DNA of 64,000 bases from Strongylocentrotus droebachiensis (taxonomy: Eukaryota > Echinodermata > Echinoidea > Camarodonta > Strongylocentrotidae): contig JAVYIG010002535.1 in the NCBI GenBank assembly GCA_035222895.1, forward strand, positions 62,001 through 126,000, in the 5' to 3' direction. This document shows, in pieces, positions 11,280 to 21,725 of this stretch (the stretch's first letter is position 1; every line of letters starts with the position of its first letter). The notes under the pieces were generated by a model. The model saw nothing but the letters and a program-made list of their open reading frames with translations, had not been told where the DNA came from and made no database searches. Position numbers and translations under genes: made by a program.

Positions 11280-12600
11280 TTTAAAATACATAATATAAAA
11301 CAAAAAAAAGTACCAACAACACTACACACAATCAGTTCCATAACACAATGTTGTAAATTTAGAAGAAACATCGCATTAGGGTGCCAGCAAGGTTACTTGT
11401 ATAATTTTTATTTTTTTATTTTTTTATTTATTGTGGTATAACAAAAACATTGTACATTGCAGCCTTTCGGCTGAATTGAGTGCAATTTACATAAGTAATA
11501 ACACAAGGATACTGCACAAAATTCAATAGTATTACAAAGTCATTGAAAATAGTACATTCATAACAAACAATTATAGGTACACCTTAGATCAAAGAATATT
11601 GATGGTGGGATAACGGAAGTGGGTAATGGATGTGGAAAAATAAGTGTTTTATGATATGGCTTAAGCAAATTCATAGAAAGATAATAACAGTTGAATAAAT
11701 TATGATCAGAGCTAAGAAAAATTATCTGTTTTGCATGCTTCAAAGTAGGCCTATATTGTGGGTGCAAGGTACATGTATATGGAGAACAAAATGGACATAT
11801 AATTCACTTAAGACGAATGGAGAGTGAAGTTATAGTTTCATTTCCTATTATTGGCTAATAGAGAATATGGTTGGTAATGCAATATTGAAATTAATATAAT
11901 CCGTATAAACAAAACATGTACCTTCAGTAAACAATATCATTTTTCATTCAAGCACATCTATAAAATAACAATTTGATTTACGTATATGCTTAGCATTTAA
12001 GAACAAGAGATCTTTCTTTACATTATTCCAGTTTTGAATTTAGTAACCTCACAATGAAGGGGAGTGCGCTCTTTCTGTAGCGCTCATTTTTGCATTTTAT
12101 ATCTGAATAGTCTTTAGCGTTGCGCAGGTTGCGGGAAGTGCAGGAAGCTCGCGTAGGGGGGGGGGGGGGGGGGAGCCAGTGATAGAAGGGGGACGTTTCC
12201 TTTGTGAGGTTACTCGCAAATTTCTTCGTCAAATGTCGAGTAGTGATGTTCTCTTCAAGTAATACATGATGTAATAATGACATACTTATTTCATAGTTAG
12301 TGTAATTTTAAAGATTATCACAATAATCCCTCTGATACGTCACCATGTCGTTCATACCAATGATCTACGTTAAGCACAATCTGATGTTGATAAGCATTTA
12401 TTTAAATCTCAAATTTGGTCACATTGCAAGTTATTTCTGTTATTCGTATTCTTTGTTCCTTTACTGAAAATGCCACACTTGTTTCTACTCAACTATTCAT
12501 CACAGAGCTACGTGGATTAAAGTATTAAAGTGTAACATTGTATTTGTGGAACACGGTGCTTAAGCTCTTGAAAATTACGCTCCGTGTGTGTCACAGCGCG
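9430..12600 (+). mobile_element. Composite repeat R1, copy b (most complete)
   Basis: Order: left arm 9430-9800; tandem monomers of about 145-150 bp (9800-10170, landmarks at 9839, 9984 and 10134, each with CAATAGCAGTT-like and CTAGATTCGC-like motifs); middle segment 10190-10690 (GCGAAACGAAGTTATACCCA, AACCAGCAGGCC); right arm 10690-11400 with a CT/C microsatellite at 11159-11276; continuation 12227-12600. A minus-strand retroposon (11406-12226) interrupts it. The whole order recurs in inverse at 27.98-33.2 kb and, diverged, at 53.9-54.7 kb. It has no coding capacity. Confidence 0.7.
11406..12226 (-). mobile_element. LINE 3' end inserted in R1b
   Basis: Copy a reads TTGTATAATCGTCAAATG across this site. 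Here about 820 bp is inserted, beginning on the plus strand with the reverse complement of an (A)nT-rich tail. The minus strand encodes a LINE-like C-terminal end at about 12110-12025, with ERYRKSALPFIVRLLNSKLE then stop, resembling the last residues of many non-LTR ORF2 proteins. Most of the insert is 3' UTR. Confidence 0.6.
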
Positions 12601-12853
12601 TTGGTATTACATATATATAGCTGTATGCTGCTGGCTAGAGCTAACTAGCTAGCTACAGCAATGTTTCGCCAAATTCATATAACTATTAAATATATTCAGG
12701 GTGGGGGGGGGGGGGCACCACCAAAAAGTGCAATTGTTGTGGTTGGGTATTTTAAAGTTGTTCCAGAATCTCTAAACATCTAGCCGAGTGCATGAGCTTT
12801 TCTCAATGTCATAGTAGCCCACTCTAAACTCAGGGCTAGGTGATAATAAACAC

Positions 12854-13163
12854 ATATACCATGCACTGAGAGGCTCTAGTTGAAATTATGGATCGAGGTG
12901 GCAGGAATAACACTATTTCTGTCGCCGAGGAATCCATAATTTTAACTAGTGGCTTGAAATAGTGCATAATATATTTGTTTTATATTTTTTAAACCTACCT
13001 TCATAAAAATAAAAATAATAATAACAATTATGTTAACTGTCACTGAAGTAGTTTAGAGTGCAGTGGGAGCAGCACAGATGACAGTAACGCGACCGATAGC
13101 ACATCGATCTTGATCGATCGCATATATATGACGTCATCCATGATATAGTGCCATGGTATAGTT
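12854..13163 (+). mobile_element. MITE with internal inverted repeat
   Basis: TATACCATGCACTGAGAGGC at the left pairs imperfectly with ATAGTGCCATGGTATAG at the right. A second internal pair surrounds TTATGGATCGAGGTGGCAGG near 12890. It abuts the next MITE directly. Confidence 0.5.
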
Positions 13164-13666
13164 TGCATTATATACCTCACTTAAGAAATCCAGCCATCTG
13201 ATTAGTCGAAATCGCAGTCGTGGTTTTAAACATTCCCGTAAATAAACGAAAAATGCCAAACCCATGTAATTGTTCTAGGGTAAAATCCCGGCAAAATTCC
13301 AGTTATCATGGTTTTTCTCCATATTCCCCACAGGGTCGGCTCACCCCCAAAATTGTAAAAATATCTTGCTTAGACTAGAATCTAGATCTAGCCTACTCTT
13401 AAAGATACACTCATAAAAAACAACCGTGCAGATAAACTAGAGAAAGGCCAAGGTGGTGTCATAAGTTGACTTTTTTTTTCGGCATATAACAGTATTAATG
13501 ACTGCTTAAAACATTTCGAGAAATAGTTGTTTTTATACGCTCTCGGGAAGGTTACAATTGTGCTATTGCCCTCGGCACGCCTCGGGCAATAGCACAATTG
13601 TAACCTTCCCTTGAGCGTATATAAACAACTATTTCTCTAAAAGCAGTCATTAATACTATACTATAT
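13163..13666 (+). mobile_element. Palindromic MITE, copy 2
   Basis: Same family as 8646-9150: same start TATATACCTCACTTAAGAAA, same end CAGTCATTAATACTATACTA and nearly the same length. The long palindrome around CCTCGGCACGCCTCGGGCAA is close to perfect. The minus-strand open frame 13388-13597 is a product of the palindrome. Confidence 0.8.
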
Positions 13667-13679
13667 TTGAGAAGTCATA

Positions 13680-14860
13680 TTTGTGCTCAAAGGTCTGAAG
13701 AAATTATTTACATGTTGTGAATATTAAAAAGTCATCAATATGCATGTACAAAATGACCAAAGTATAATAATTAAAATAGCAACAACAACATCACACCACA
13801 TTTATTTAGACTCAATTTATTTTTAGTGTAAATGAATGGCTTGACCAATTTTGAATTCATAGTACTACTTGATAAAATAGTGCATAGTGACACTTTCAAT
13901 ATATGTACAATATGGTTTCAAAAGTGTGGATAAATGTTCACCTTCTACAGAAAATAAGCCTAATAATATGAATTTTTGGCTCAGTTCATCACAAACTTAA
14001 CTAATGACCTAACAAACTTTGACCTAGCATAGGTCACAGTGCTCACATAGTGCTACTTTAAAGGCTCTTATATTTGCAAATCATCTTTGAGGATGAATTG
14101 TAATTTCCGTGTCAAAAATCTAGGTATAAAATATGCACATTTTAGCACTTTTGGAAAAATATATAATGAAAATCAATGTTCAACCTCAATTATATATCCA
14201 ACAACTATTTAATCTAACCCGTAACTGATCGTATTGGGCCTCGTATAAACATTAACTTATAAGAAAAGCATTGAGAAAAGAATGAGAAAACATAATAGAT
14301 TCTTCCAAACGTAAATAAACAACCTCACGTTGGTCTAATTAACACTTGGTCATATAGTGGCTTCATGCTTCGAAAACTTGAATTAGATAAAAAATGAAGC
14401 TGTTTATTTTATTTAAAAAAAGCTCGAGTTACATTTGTGGGATTTTGAGAAAAATTTGAAATGTTGTTGAATCTTAAACTACTAAACACTCAAAGAAAAG
14501 GAAAATAAAACACAATCTGTTGACCTTTATGAAATCTTGACCGAATATCAGGTGCGCGATGAAACGTCAAAATCGTATTCATACAATGATAACTTCCATG
14601 CGATCATGTATTTGAAGTTCGGCATGTCATGCTCTTGTGGTCATTTTTGCCACCGTGAGTGATATTGATGCAATCCAAAAGAAAATATTGGACAGACCAA
14701 CGTATTAAAATGTAAGATAAATGGGTGCTTAGAAACGCAATAATTGCTTTATGGGTTAGAACTGGAAATACGAAAGTTTCGGACTCAATTTTGCATAGCA
14801 GTTGATATTCATATAGTTTCATCAAAAAGAACTCATACTGCCAAATATCTTGCTCAGTAG
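13680..14860. other. Unassigned AT-rich DNA
   Basis: No exon, RNA gene or repeat could be recognised. A tRNA B-box-like GGTTCAAATCCC at 14868 has no matching A box. Confidence 0.35.
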
Positions 14861-15019
14861 ATGGCAGGTTCAAATCCCGCTTATTTCCAAGATAGTTTTC
14901 TGACTTTTTTTCAAATACAGATCGATCAATCGATCTTAATTACTAGGTTTAAGACACAAATATGTTTAAACAATATAAATTTCTTCCAGGAATACAAACA
15001 AGATAGCGCCTTATGCGTT

Positions 15020-15325
15020 TTTGTTCAGGCAATACCTGTATTGGCTCTTTGTTGGCTTTTTCCTGTTGGTTATAATACGCACAACTTCCCGGCCCGTGTA
15101 TTGTTATTATTAATTGATTAATTTATTAACAGTCTACTAATTTTTGTTTTTAAGTGAAGCTGAATCGGTGTAAAAGTATTCAATCTAAATTCACACATCT
15201 TGGGGTCTAAGATGACCTTCATAGCAAATTTAGGTTCGAAAAGGGCACTAAAAATGTCAGAATAAGAGCAATAATCATACACTTTGAAGGCATTTGCAGT
15301 CTTAAACAAGAACTCAACTATCCCA
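15020..15325 (+). repeat. Partial, diverged R1 copy (f)
   Basis: Shares GGTTATAATACGCACAA, AAGTGAAGCTGAATC, CTAAATTCACACATC and GGCATTTGCAGTCTTAAACA with R1. Its last about 40 bp also occur at 39283, where the second HNMT-like unit begins. The duplication boundary therefore lies in or beside this repeat. Confidence 0.65.
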
Positions 15326-15366
15326 TTGGTGACTGGGAGCTTGTGGTCGAATTATGTTAGATCATA

Positions 15367-18300
15367 TCATGGAACATTGCACATACATACTACATCTGTT
15401 AATTTTTTTTCAATGAAAATAATATCCCATTCCATTAAAACAAGATGACTTTGAACATGCATGTTTAAATCTCCTTCGTCCGGAAGCTTTTTTTTATTCA
15501 GAAATCCAAGGACGCTCTCTACGAGTGAAGTTGGTGCACTTCGTCGAAAATCTACCACTCCTGTATACAAATCCAGCAAGGCGTCGCCCTCAGCATCACT
15601 TTCGTTAATTGCGGAAGAAAAATCCACACTAGCCGGCAGATGATACACTTTGTGTTTTAGTCCCATTCCAGTCAGCATCTCGACAATCGTTTGCGAATAT
15701 ATTAAATAACTTCCCTCGAATACAGGGTGCAGCTCGGGGAAATTAACAATAATCTGATAACCGGCTCCCTTTTCTGTTGTAAGAAAAAGCATAATTAAGA
15801 TAAACAGAAATAGTATGAAGTCAATTTTGTTTGGAGCTTGAGTAATGTCGTCATTTATTTACCCACATCTTCAAAAACTCCACACAGAGAAATAAAAGGT
15901 GTTCTTGGGGAGTAAAACGAAATTGGAAAAATAGGGCGCCCCCTATTCTACCTTTTAGGGAGTAAAACACGGAATTACGCAAGGGTGTATATTTGAGGAA
16001 TGTAATTTTTACACCCTATTTTAGTCAGACGAGCTCTGATTGGTCAGTGCATATGAGCATGCGCTAGAGCAATGGCGCATCGTGTCGATATAGGTACTGC
16101 CAAATGAAGGAAAATTTTCATAATTTACATATTTTAGTCATGCTAGGGGAATTATCATGTTTCATTTGGGCATATTATTTGTGTGAAAGTTATCAGATCA
16201 AGAATAAGGGGTTGTACCAAAGGTTATATTTGATAATTTAATGACATTAGCAGAATTGTTGTTTTACTAACTAGTACATAATTGTCTTCTTATACGTGTA
16301 AGTTAAGGGAAGATCTTCGGAAAGGCAGGATTGTGTATTTAGGTAATTCCATTATATTTGAACCGATACGTCCAGCCATAAGTTAGATCTTACAGTCTGC
16401 AATTGTTTCGAGTTCCCACTAACTGCTATTTAGGTAAGCATTACAGCCTTTCGACATTAACTCGACATTCTGGTCTGATTTTTTTTAGAGCAGTGAAACG
16501 TAGACAAAAGGGTGAGAATCAGTGATTACGAAGCATGGATGATTGATTGCTCTAGGGTTGATCAATTGGTTGATGCTGTGCATAAGAAGGGTGTAGATTT
16601 ACTCCCCACAGGGTGTAGAATCGATCATAAAGGGTATACAATTCAATCCCACGGGTGTAAATTTGAACCCGTTTTCATGAAAATCGAACCAAAAGGTGTT
16701 AATTAAATTTGGGTGCAAATTTCACTCCTTAAAGGGGAGTACAATCAAAACCTTGGAGTGCAAATTTACACCTTCTTAAACAAAAAAATTACTCCCTACA
16801 TTGGGGAGTAAATTTACTCCCTGAGGGGTGTCACTAATGCGACATTCAGTTACTCCCTATAGGGAGTCAATTTACTACTATTTTTCTCTGTGTGTAGATG
16901 AAGAAAAAAAGGTCATATAGGGATTTTGTTAAATATCATTTAAACCCCTATATGTGCCAATAAGGTAACGAGCCCGGGGCTAGCAATTAATCGCCATTAT
17001 GTTCGGCTATTAAACCAAACTAGATGTTATGACATGGAGTAAGAAAACAAAAAACTAAAGAAAAACACAGTCCCTGGATCGAAATAATGTTTTACATGTC
17101 TGAGTGCTACATAATATGAGCGTAATAATAATTCGCCATTTTTTTTATTTTTATTTTTTGGGGGGCACTGTTTTATTTTTAATATATTTTTGTTTTGCAT
17201 CGGTAATATGGAAATGCACTGTTTTCATTGTAAGTAGATTTGAGTCTAGTTTTGCCATATGTTTTATTTTACACTTTATAACTATTTCACAAAGTAAATG
17301 GGACAAACAAACATAAACAACTATCGTCAGATGTACGATGCATTGATAGGTACTTATTCTTTTGTGTTTGGACTCTTACGAAAAGGTTTTTGTATAGACA
17401 AGTTGCTACCTGTAAATCATTTGCACTGTATATTTATTTCAAATTAATCTTTTTACTACGGTTTTCCATATCTAATTTTATTTACTGCAGTGTGACTCTA
17501 ATAAAGAAAGATTGGGGCCTCGTCAAAATAAATTATTACCAGAACGTATAACTATCATAAGACAGCCCTTCGGAGTCAGCTGGTTAACGAGATATCGGAG
17601 CGTCTCTTTTAAATCGTCTGCGTAGTAGAGAGAGTTTACTGCACTGATAAAGTCGAATTTTCGCCCATTACAAGAAACATCACGGTCATGCTTGAATTGC
17701 TGTATCGTCTTGAGCTGCCAATCATACTGGACATCGTCTAAGATGGAATGAAGCTTGTAATGAGAGACATAACTCTCCAATGGTTCCACTACGGTGCGGT
17801 GATAATAATGTTGAAGTTGTTGCAACAGAGCTGTTTCAAAGCTTCCTGTAAAATCAAGGAAAACATATATAATGTATACTTAAGCATTCGTACCATATGG
17901 TAGGGCCAATATTTATTGTACTGTCTCCATATGTATCTTTATCATATTAAAATAACAAAGATTTAGATTGCTTTAATGTGCAGGCGATTCGCTGTAAGTT
18001 TGTATGAAAATATTATTTCGTGGTTTTAAACACAGTTTACAGTTAACCTGCCGTTGACCCCCATCGGTCCATTCATACCAGACGGATCTATAGAAAATAG
18101 CAAGACAGTGTATTTTATCTGCTCTACACAAGAGCACATAATTACAATTGTTGTTCTTCTCGCTCTTTAATATTTGTTTAGGTGCCAACAAGTATAATAG
18201 ATCACGAAATGAGGTACGGTTATGACTTATGCGCCCTACTTTTGTTAACCTTTTCCGCGTCCTTGAAATTTTCCCATTGTATTAACATGACTATATCCTT

Positions 18301-20520
18301 TCGAAAATTAAATGTCTATGTTTGTTGACTGCCAAACAAATGAATAAAGAACCTCTAGCTGAATTATTTCAATGTAATTATGGAACAGTTCATATTATTG
18401 ATATTTTTTCAATAAAGTTAATGATACCGTATAAAGTTGACTACTGCCAAATAAATAGAACAGTCTGATATCAAGGAATTCATCTCACCACGGGTATCAT
18501 GATCATTTAATCATCGTAACACGATTATGATAATAATGCAAATAAGAAAATTTATTTTGTCGTATAGAACATTTATTTTGGGATTGCACAATCATTAGAA
18601 AGTTTATTGCGGATGTCCAACATTTTATTTTAGAGGATAAAGTTACTTTGAATAAAATTCATTTCATATTTGGGTTTTATGGAAACATTGGAGTTCAACT
18701 GAATGTTATTATTTTATATGTCAAATACTTTATATTTTCCAACAAATGCAAAAATAGCGTACTCTCACTAAATGCTTTTAAATGCATGTTAAGGTATTAT
18801 CGTTCTCTTGAACAATACATTTATGTTAAAAATAACAAATTTGTATCATTTGATAATAGGTGGAAAAAACATTGTGCTGCTTAAAAAAAATATTTATCTT
18901 ATATAATCAGCTATATTCTTGTTGTTGATTATATTGGTTATATTATGTATGTAAATTCATATATGTTTTGTTATGTTGTGTAAGGTCGAAAGCAAAATTG
19001 AATAAAGATGATTTTATTAAAGAGGAAAAAAATGCAATACAAATAACTATGCATTGAATTCGTCACGGAAACGATTTTCGTGATATGCCGCTTTGATCAT
19101 GCCATAGTGCATGTTAAAACTCAATGGGAAATTTGGTCTTTACCAATGTCTATGCAAACATTAAGTTTATAGATTACAAATCAAGATAAAACATGGTCAT
19201 CCAAGGTTGGGTAATTTTGGAGGATTGCAGAATACCAAGTAGTTACATTGTTTTAGTTGAATGTCAATCAATTTGACAACACTCCATTTTTGTGTATTTG
19301 TTACCATATAGATAAATTATGCATTTTACAAAAGAAAGCAATACGAACTATTTTTAATGTTCCCTTCAATAGTCATTATACCAAACCTTTATTTTCACAG
19401 CCAAATGTATTACGTTAAAGGACTTGATAACCTTAAATTCCCTTGTGTTTATGTATACATTTCATTCCACAATATTGCCTCCTCTCCTTAGCGATATCTT
19501 TGTTTTGAATTCCTCAATTAATTCTTACCATATTCGCCAAAGTAATTTAATACACTTACCTCAGGTTCGTTCTTCCGTCGCTTCAAATTCATTTAAAATT
19601 CATTTTTCCTCAGTTATGGAATAAACTCCCCAACAATATTAAAAAACAGTTCAACTCTTTCCAGATTTAAAAAGCTAAGCAGGGAAATATTAACTTCTTT
19701 ATATGTTCTTGATATTCTTTTTCGCTTTCTTTTCTACTGCCCTCATATATACATGTCGATATAGATTTTTGCTGCCGCAAGAAGTGTACTGCTCTTTTTT
19801 CCTTGGTTATATTAATGCTCGATGTTGATTCGTTTGTATAAGTATTGTTGATCTTTGTATGTATTTCAATTTAGTGGCCCCTTTTGATAAGCACTGCTTT
19901 TTCTGGAGTCACCAAACCATCATTGTGTTCTTCTAAATTATTGATGTAACTTATTTTGATTGTATATATATTTTGGTAGTTGAACAAATAAATGAATTTA
20001 ATTTAATTGGAATAGAAGTGGCCAGTTTTGACCGTACCGTGATCTTAAATGCCTCTAAATTCTATTCCAGCTAAGTCGTAAGTTCAAAATACATTAAATT
20101 ACAAACCTTTTAATTTTCTAAGTGTTTAATAATTACTAATAACTTATATTTCATAAATTTCATGACATTCTATCACTGTATTAATTACCATGGTAAAGGC
20201 AACGCAAGCCACAGCTGGATTTTAATTGCTAGGAGTCATAGCATTTGTATAACATGTCCCTTGGGGGAGGTGTGGTCTGGACCGTGGACTAAAAATATAT
20301 TCCAAAATGAAGCATGCTTACCTGTTCCGCTACCGACTCCCAGAGACCTCCCGCATGAAATCTTTGTATTTTTATCAAATATATTCTCAATGATGTTTGG
20401 GAACTCTTCGCTCGCCCATTTATTGTACAGTTCGATCTTTCCTGACTTCTGTTCGAAAATGTCGTAGCACCGTTTGTAGTGGTCATGGTTGCGAGAAATT
20501 GAAGCTAAAGACGTTTCCAT
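15367..20520 (-). CDS. Histamine N-methyltransferase-like SAM methyltransferase, copy A (complete, 3 exons)
   Basis: Exons on the minus strand are 20520-20322 (ATG 20520), 17845-17540 and 15773-15367 (TGA). All junctions are GT/AG and in phase, giving 303 residues (human HNMT has 292). Exon 1 starts METSLASISRNHDHYKRCYD and ends in the SAM-binding glycine loop LGVGSGTG. Exon 2 has VVEPLESYVSHYK (acidic residue and EP motif after strand 2) and FDFISAVNSLYYADD. Exon 3 has VYHLPASVDFSSAINES and a C-terminal LVLMEWDIIFIEK. The family transfers a methyl group from SAM to a small amine in the cytosol. By eye alignment, the four human histamine-contact positions Glu28, Gln143, Cys196 and Asn283 are not kept (Lys, Asn, Val and an acidic/aromatic stretch), so the substrate may not be histamine. 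The stop used by copy B is TTA here, adding about ten residues. Introns carry mobile elements. Confidence 0.88.
15881..16894 (+). mobile_element. 1.0-kb TA-target element in intron 2 of copy A
   Basis: Ends are CACACAGAGAAATA... and ...TTTTTCTCTGTGTG, with TA at 16895-16896 (the left flank reads TC). Copy B reads AATAACTAGATG across the site (39873-39884), so the insertion came after the duplication or was lost cleanly from B. The interior is full of GGAGTAAA / GGTGTAAATT motifs in both orientations. No transposase is present; Tc1/mariner-like behaviour is inferred from TA and the ends. Confidence 0.75.
18540..19030 (+). mobile_element. L1/Tx1-like LINE 3' end in intron 1 of copy A
   Basis: A frame running to the stop at about 18884 encodes EHLFWDCTIIRKFIADVQHF, the HLFWxC motif typical of the C-terminal region of L1/Tx1-type ORF2, followed by YVKYFIFSNKCKN and a basic end. 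A short 3' UTR ends in AATAAAGATGATTTTATT. It is 5'-truncated and lies opposite to the host gene. Confidence 0.6.
19312..20008 (+). mobile_element. CR1-superfamily LINE 3' end in intron 1 of copy A
   Basis: A reading frame has LQKKAIRTIFNVPFNSHYTK, LRLKDLITLNSLVFMYTFHS and NSYHIRQSNLIHLP, the conserved region after the reverse transcriptase in CR1/Crack/Daphne-like LINEs. The next element, the LWNxLP motif, lies in a shifted frame. The 3' UTR ends in TGAATTTAATTTAATTGG. ATAG flanks it on both sides. Copy B has a different retroposon at the same place. Confidence 0.7.
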
Positions 20521-20625
20521 TGCAATTTATTAAGGACCTCCAGAAGGCAGTATTGCATTAGGTTGAGTAACGGAAAAGTGACATAGCCTGCGGTGCTTAC
20601 GTCCCCTTTAGGTGTTTTGTAGTTG

Positions 20626-20944
20626 CAGTGGCGTACGCATGATTTTTTCAAGGGGGGGAAGGGTTTTCAAATCGGGCCCAAAATTTCGCAACGACTCAGC
20701 CAGCCGCTGAATAAGCGGGGGGGGGGGGGGGGGTAAGCGTATACTTTGTTCAGCCATTGTCAATTTTTTTTTTTTTTTTTTTAATTATTATTTATTGCAA
20801 AAAAAAAATCAAAAAAAAAAAATCAAAAAAAAATCAAAAGGGGGGGGGGGGGGGGTCTAAAATAACATACATAAAACATACACATACACAAACTCGAGGG
20901 GGGAGGGTTTAACCCCAAAAGCCACCTCCCTGCGTACGCGCCTG
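20626..20944. mobile_element. hAT-like MITE just upstream of HNMT-like copy A
   Basis: The ends CAGTGGCGTACGCATG and CTGCGTACGCGCCTG are inverse of each other. The 8-bp direct repeat TGTAGTTG flanks it (20618-20625, 20945-20952). Copy B keeps one TGTAGTTG and no insert (45717-45724). An 8-bp duplication with CAGNG ends is the hAT pattern. The interior has long G, T and A runs. It lies 106 bp upstream of the copy A start codon. Confidence 0.85.
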
Positions 20945-21032
20945 TGTAGTTGAGTATTCCACGTTATATTATATACAATACATTTCAGTTAAACGTGCTT
21001 CCGCAAAATCATCGCTGTGTGCGGATTTTATT

Positions 21033-21285
21033 GTGAGAAGAGAGAAGGGATCAATGTGTTACCGTCTCCATAGGTTAACACGGAAAAACATGAATGATGC
21101 TTTTGAGGTGCATTTGTCAGGGATTCATTTTTGTACACAATATTATGTTAGCTTCTGTATTATTTTCGGAGCAATGACGATCACAAATCACAACTGTGAA
21201 ATCTTTGAAGCAGAAAGCTTTGTGTGTGTCCTTGTGTGTGTACTTGCACTGGTCACAAGTTTTAACACGCCGCACTCGCGTCTAG
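21033..21285. other. Unassigned sequence upstream of copy A
   Basis: Identity with the copy B flank stops at about 21033. No gene is recognised here. Confidence 0.35.
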
Positions 21286-21725
21286 TGAGTTATTTGTTTT
21301 TGTTGTTTTAGTTTATAGGCGTTTGTCATTCAGAAGTGTACCTAGCCTTTAAACAAAGCCCCATGTCTGATAGACGCCGAGCGACTGAAAAGAGACTAAT
21401 CCCGAAAACTAGAGTGAGTCGCCGACTCGATCGTAGTCTGCAAGCACATATCCTAATTTGACACTTTATCAACAAATCATTGTGCCTTGAGAGAAGCCTA
21501 GCCAAGCTACCTACTTGTTGTGTCAGGAGCAGCTACAGGGCATATGGCCTATGGTAGTCTTATAGTGCAGACTCACTTTTACGACTGACCAGGGTTTGTG
21601 CTTGCAGACTAACTCGATCGCGCGTTCACCCCGTGTCTCTAGACTCATCTCAGCCGCTGATTGGGGTAGAAAAAAAAGCAAGAGTCACAAGGCCTTGTCA
21701 AAAGGCTAGCGTTTACCCCCGCCCG
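21285..21725 (+). repeat. Repeat family R2, copy a, left part
   Basis: Begins with AGTTTATAGGCGTTTGTCAT and aligns with 51755-52195 (GATAGACGCCGAG, CTCGATCGTAGTCTGCAAGC, ATCATTGTGCCTTGAGAGAA). It continues at 25565-25758 after the inverted-arm element and again after the LINE at 27473. Confidence 0.75.

Noticed and set aside
11073-11441. Open frames of Ser-Leu or Arg-Glu repeats
   Set aside because: They arise from the CT/GA microsatellite in R1 copies.
16512-16706. 64-codon frame with repeated HGC/KGV-like words
   Set aside because: It is inside the reiterated 1.0-kb element, and its repeats mirror the DNA motif.
20162-20467. 101-codon plus-strand frame
   Set aside because: It is antisense to exon 1 of HNMT-like copy A, which has clear homology and splice sites.
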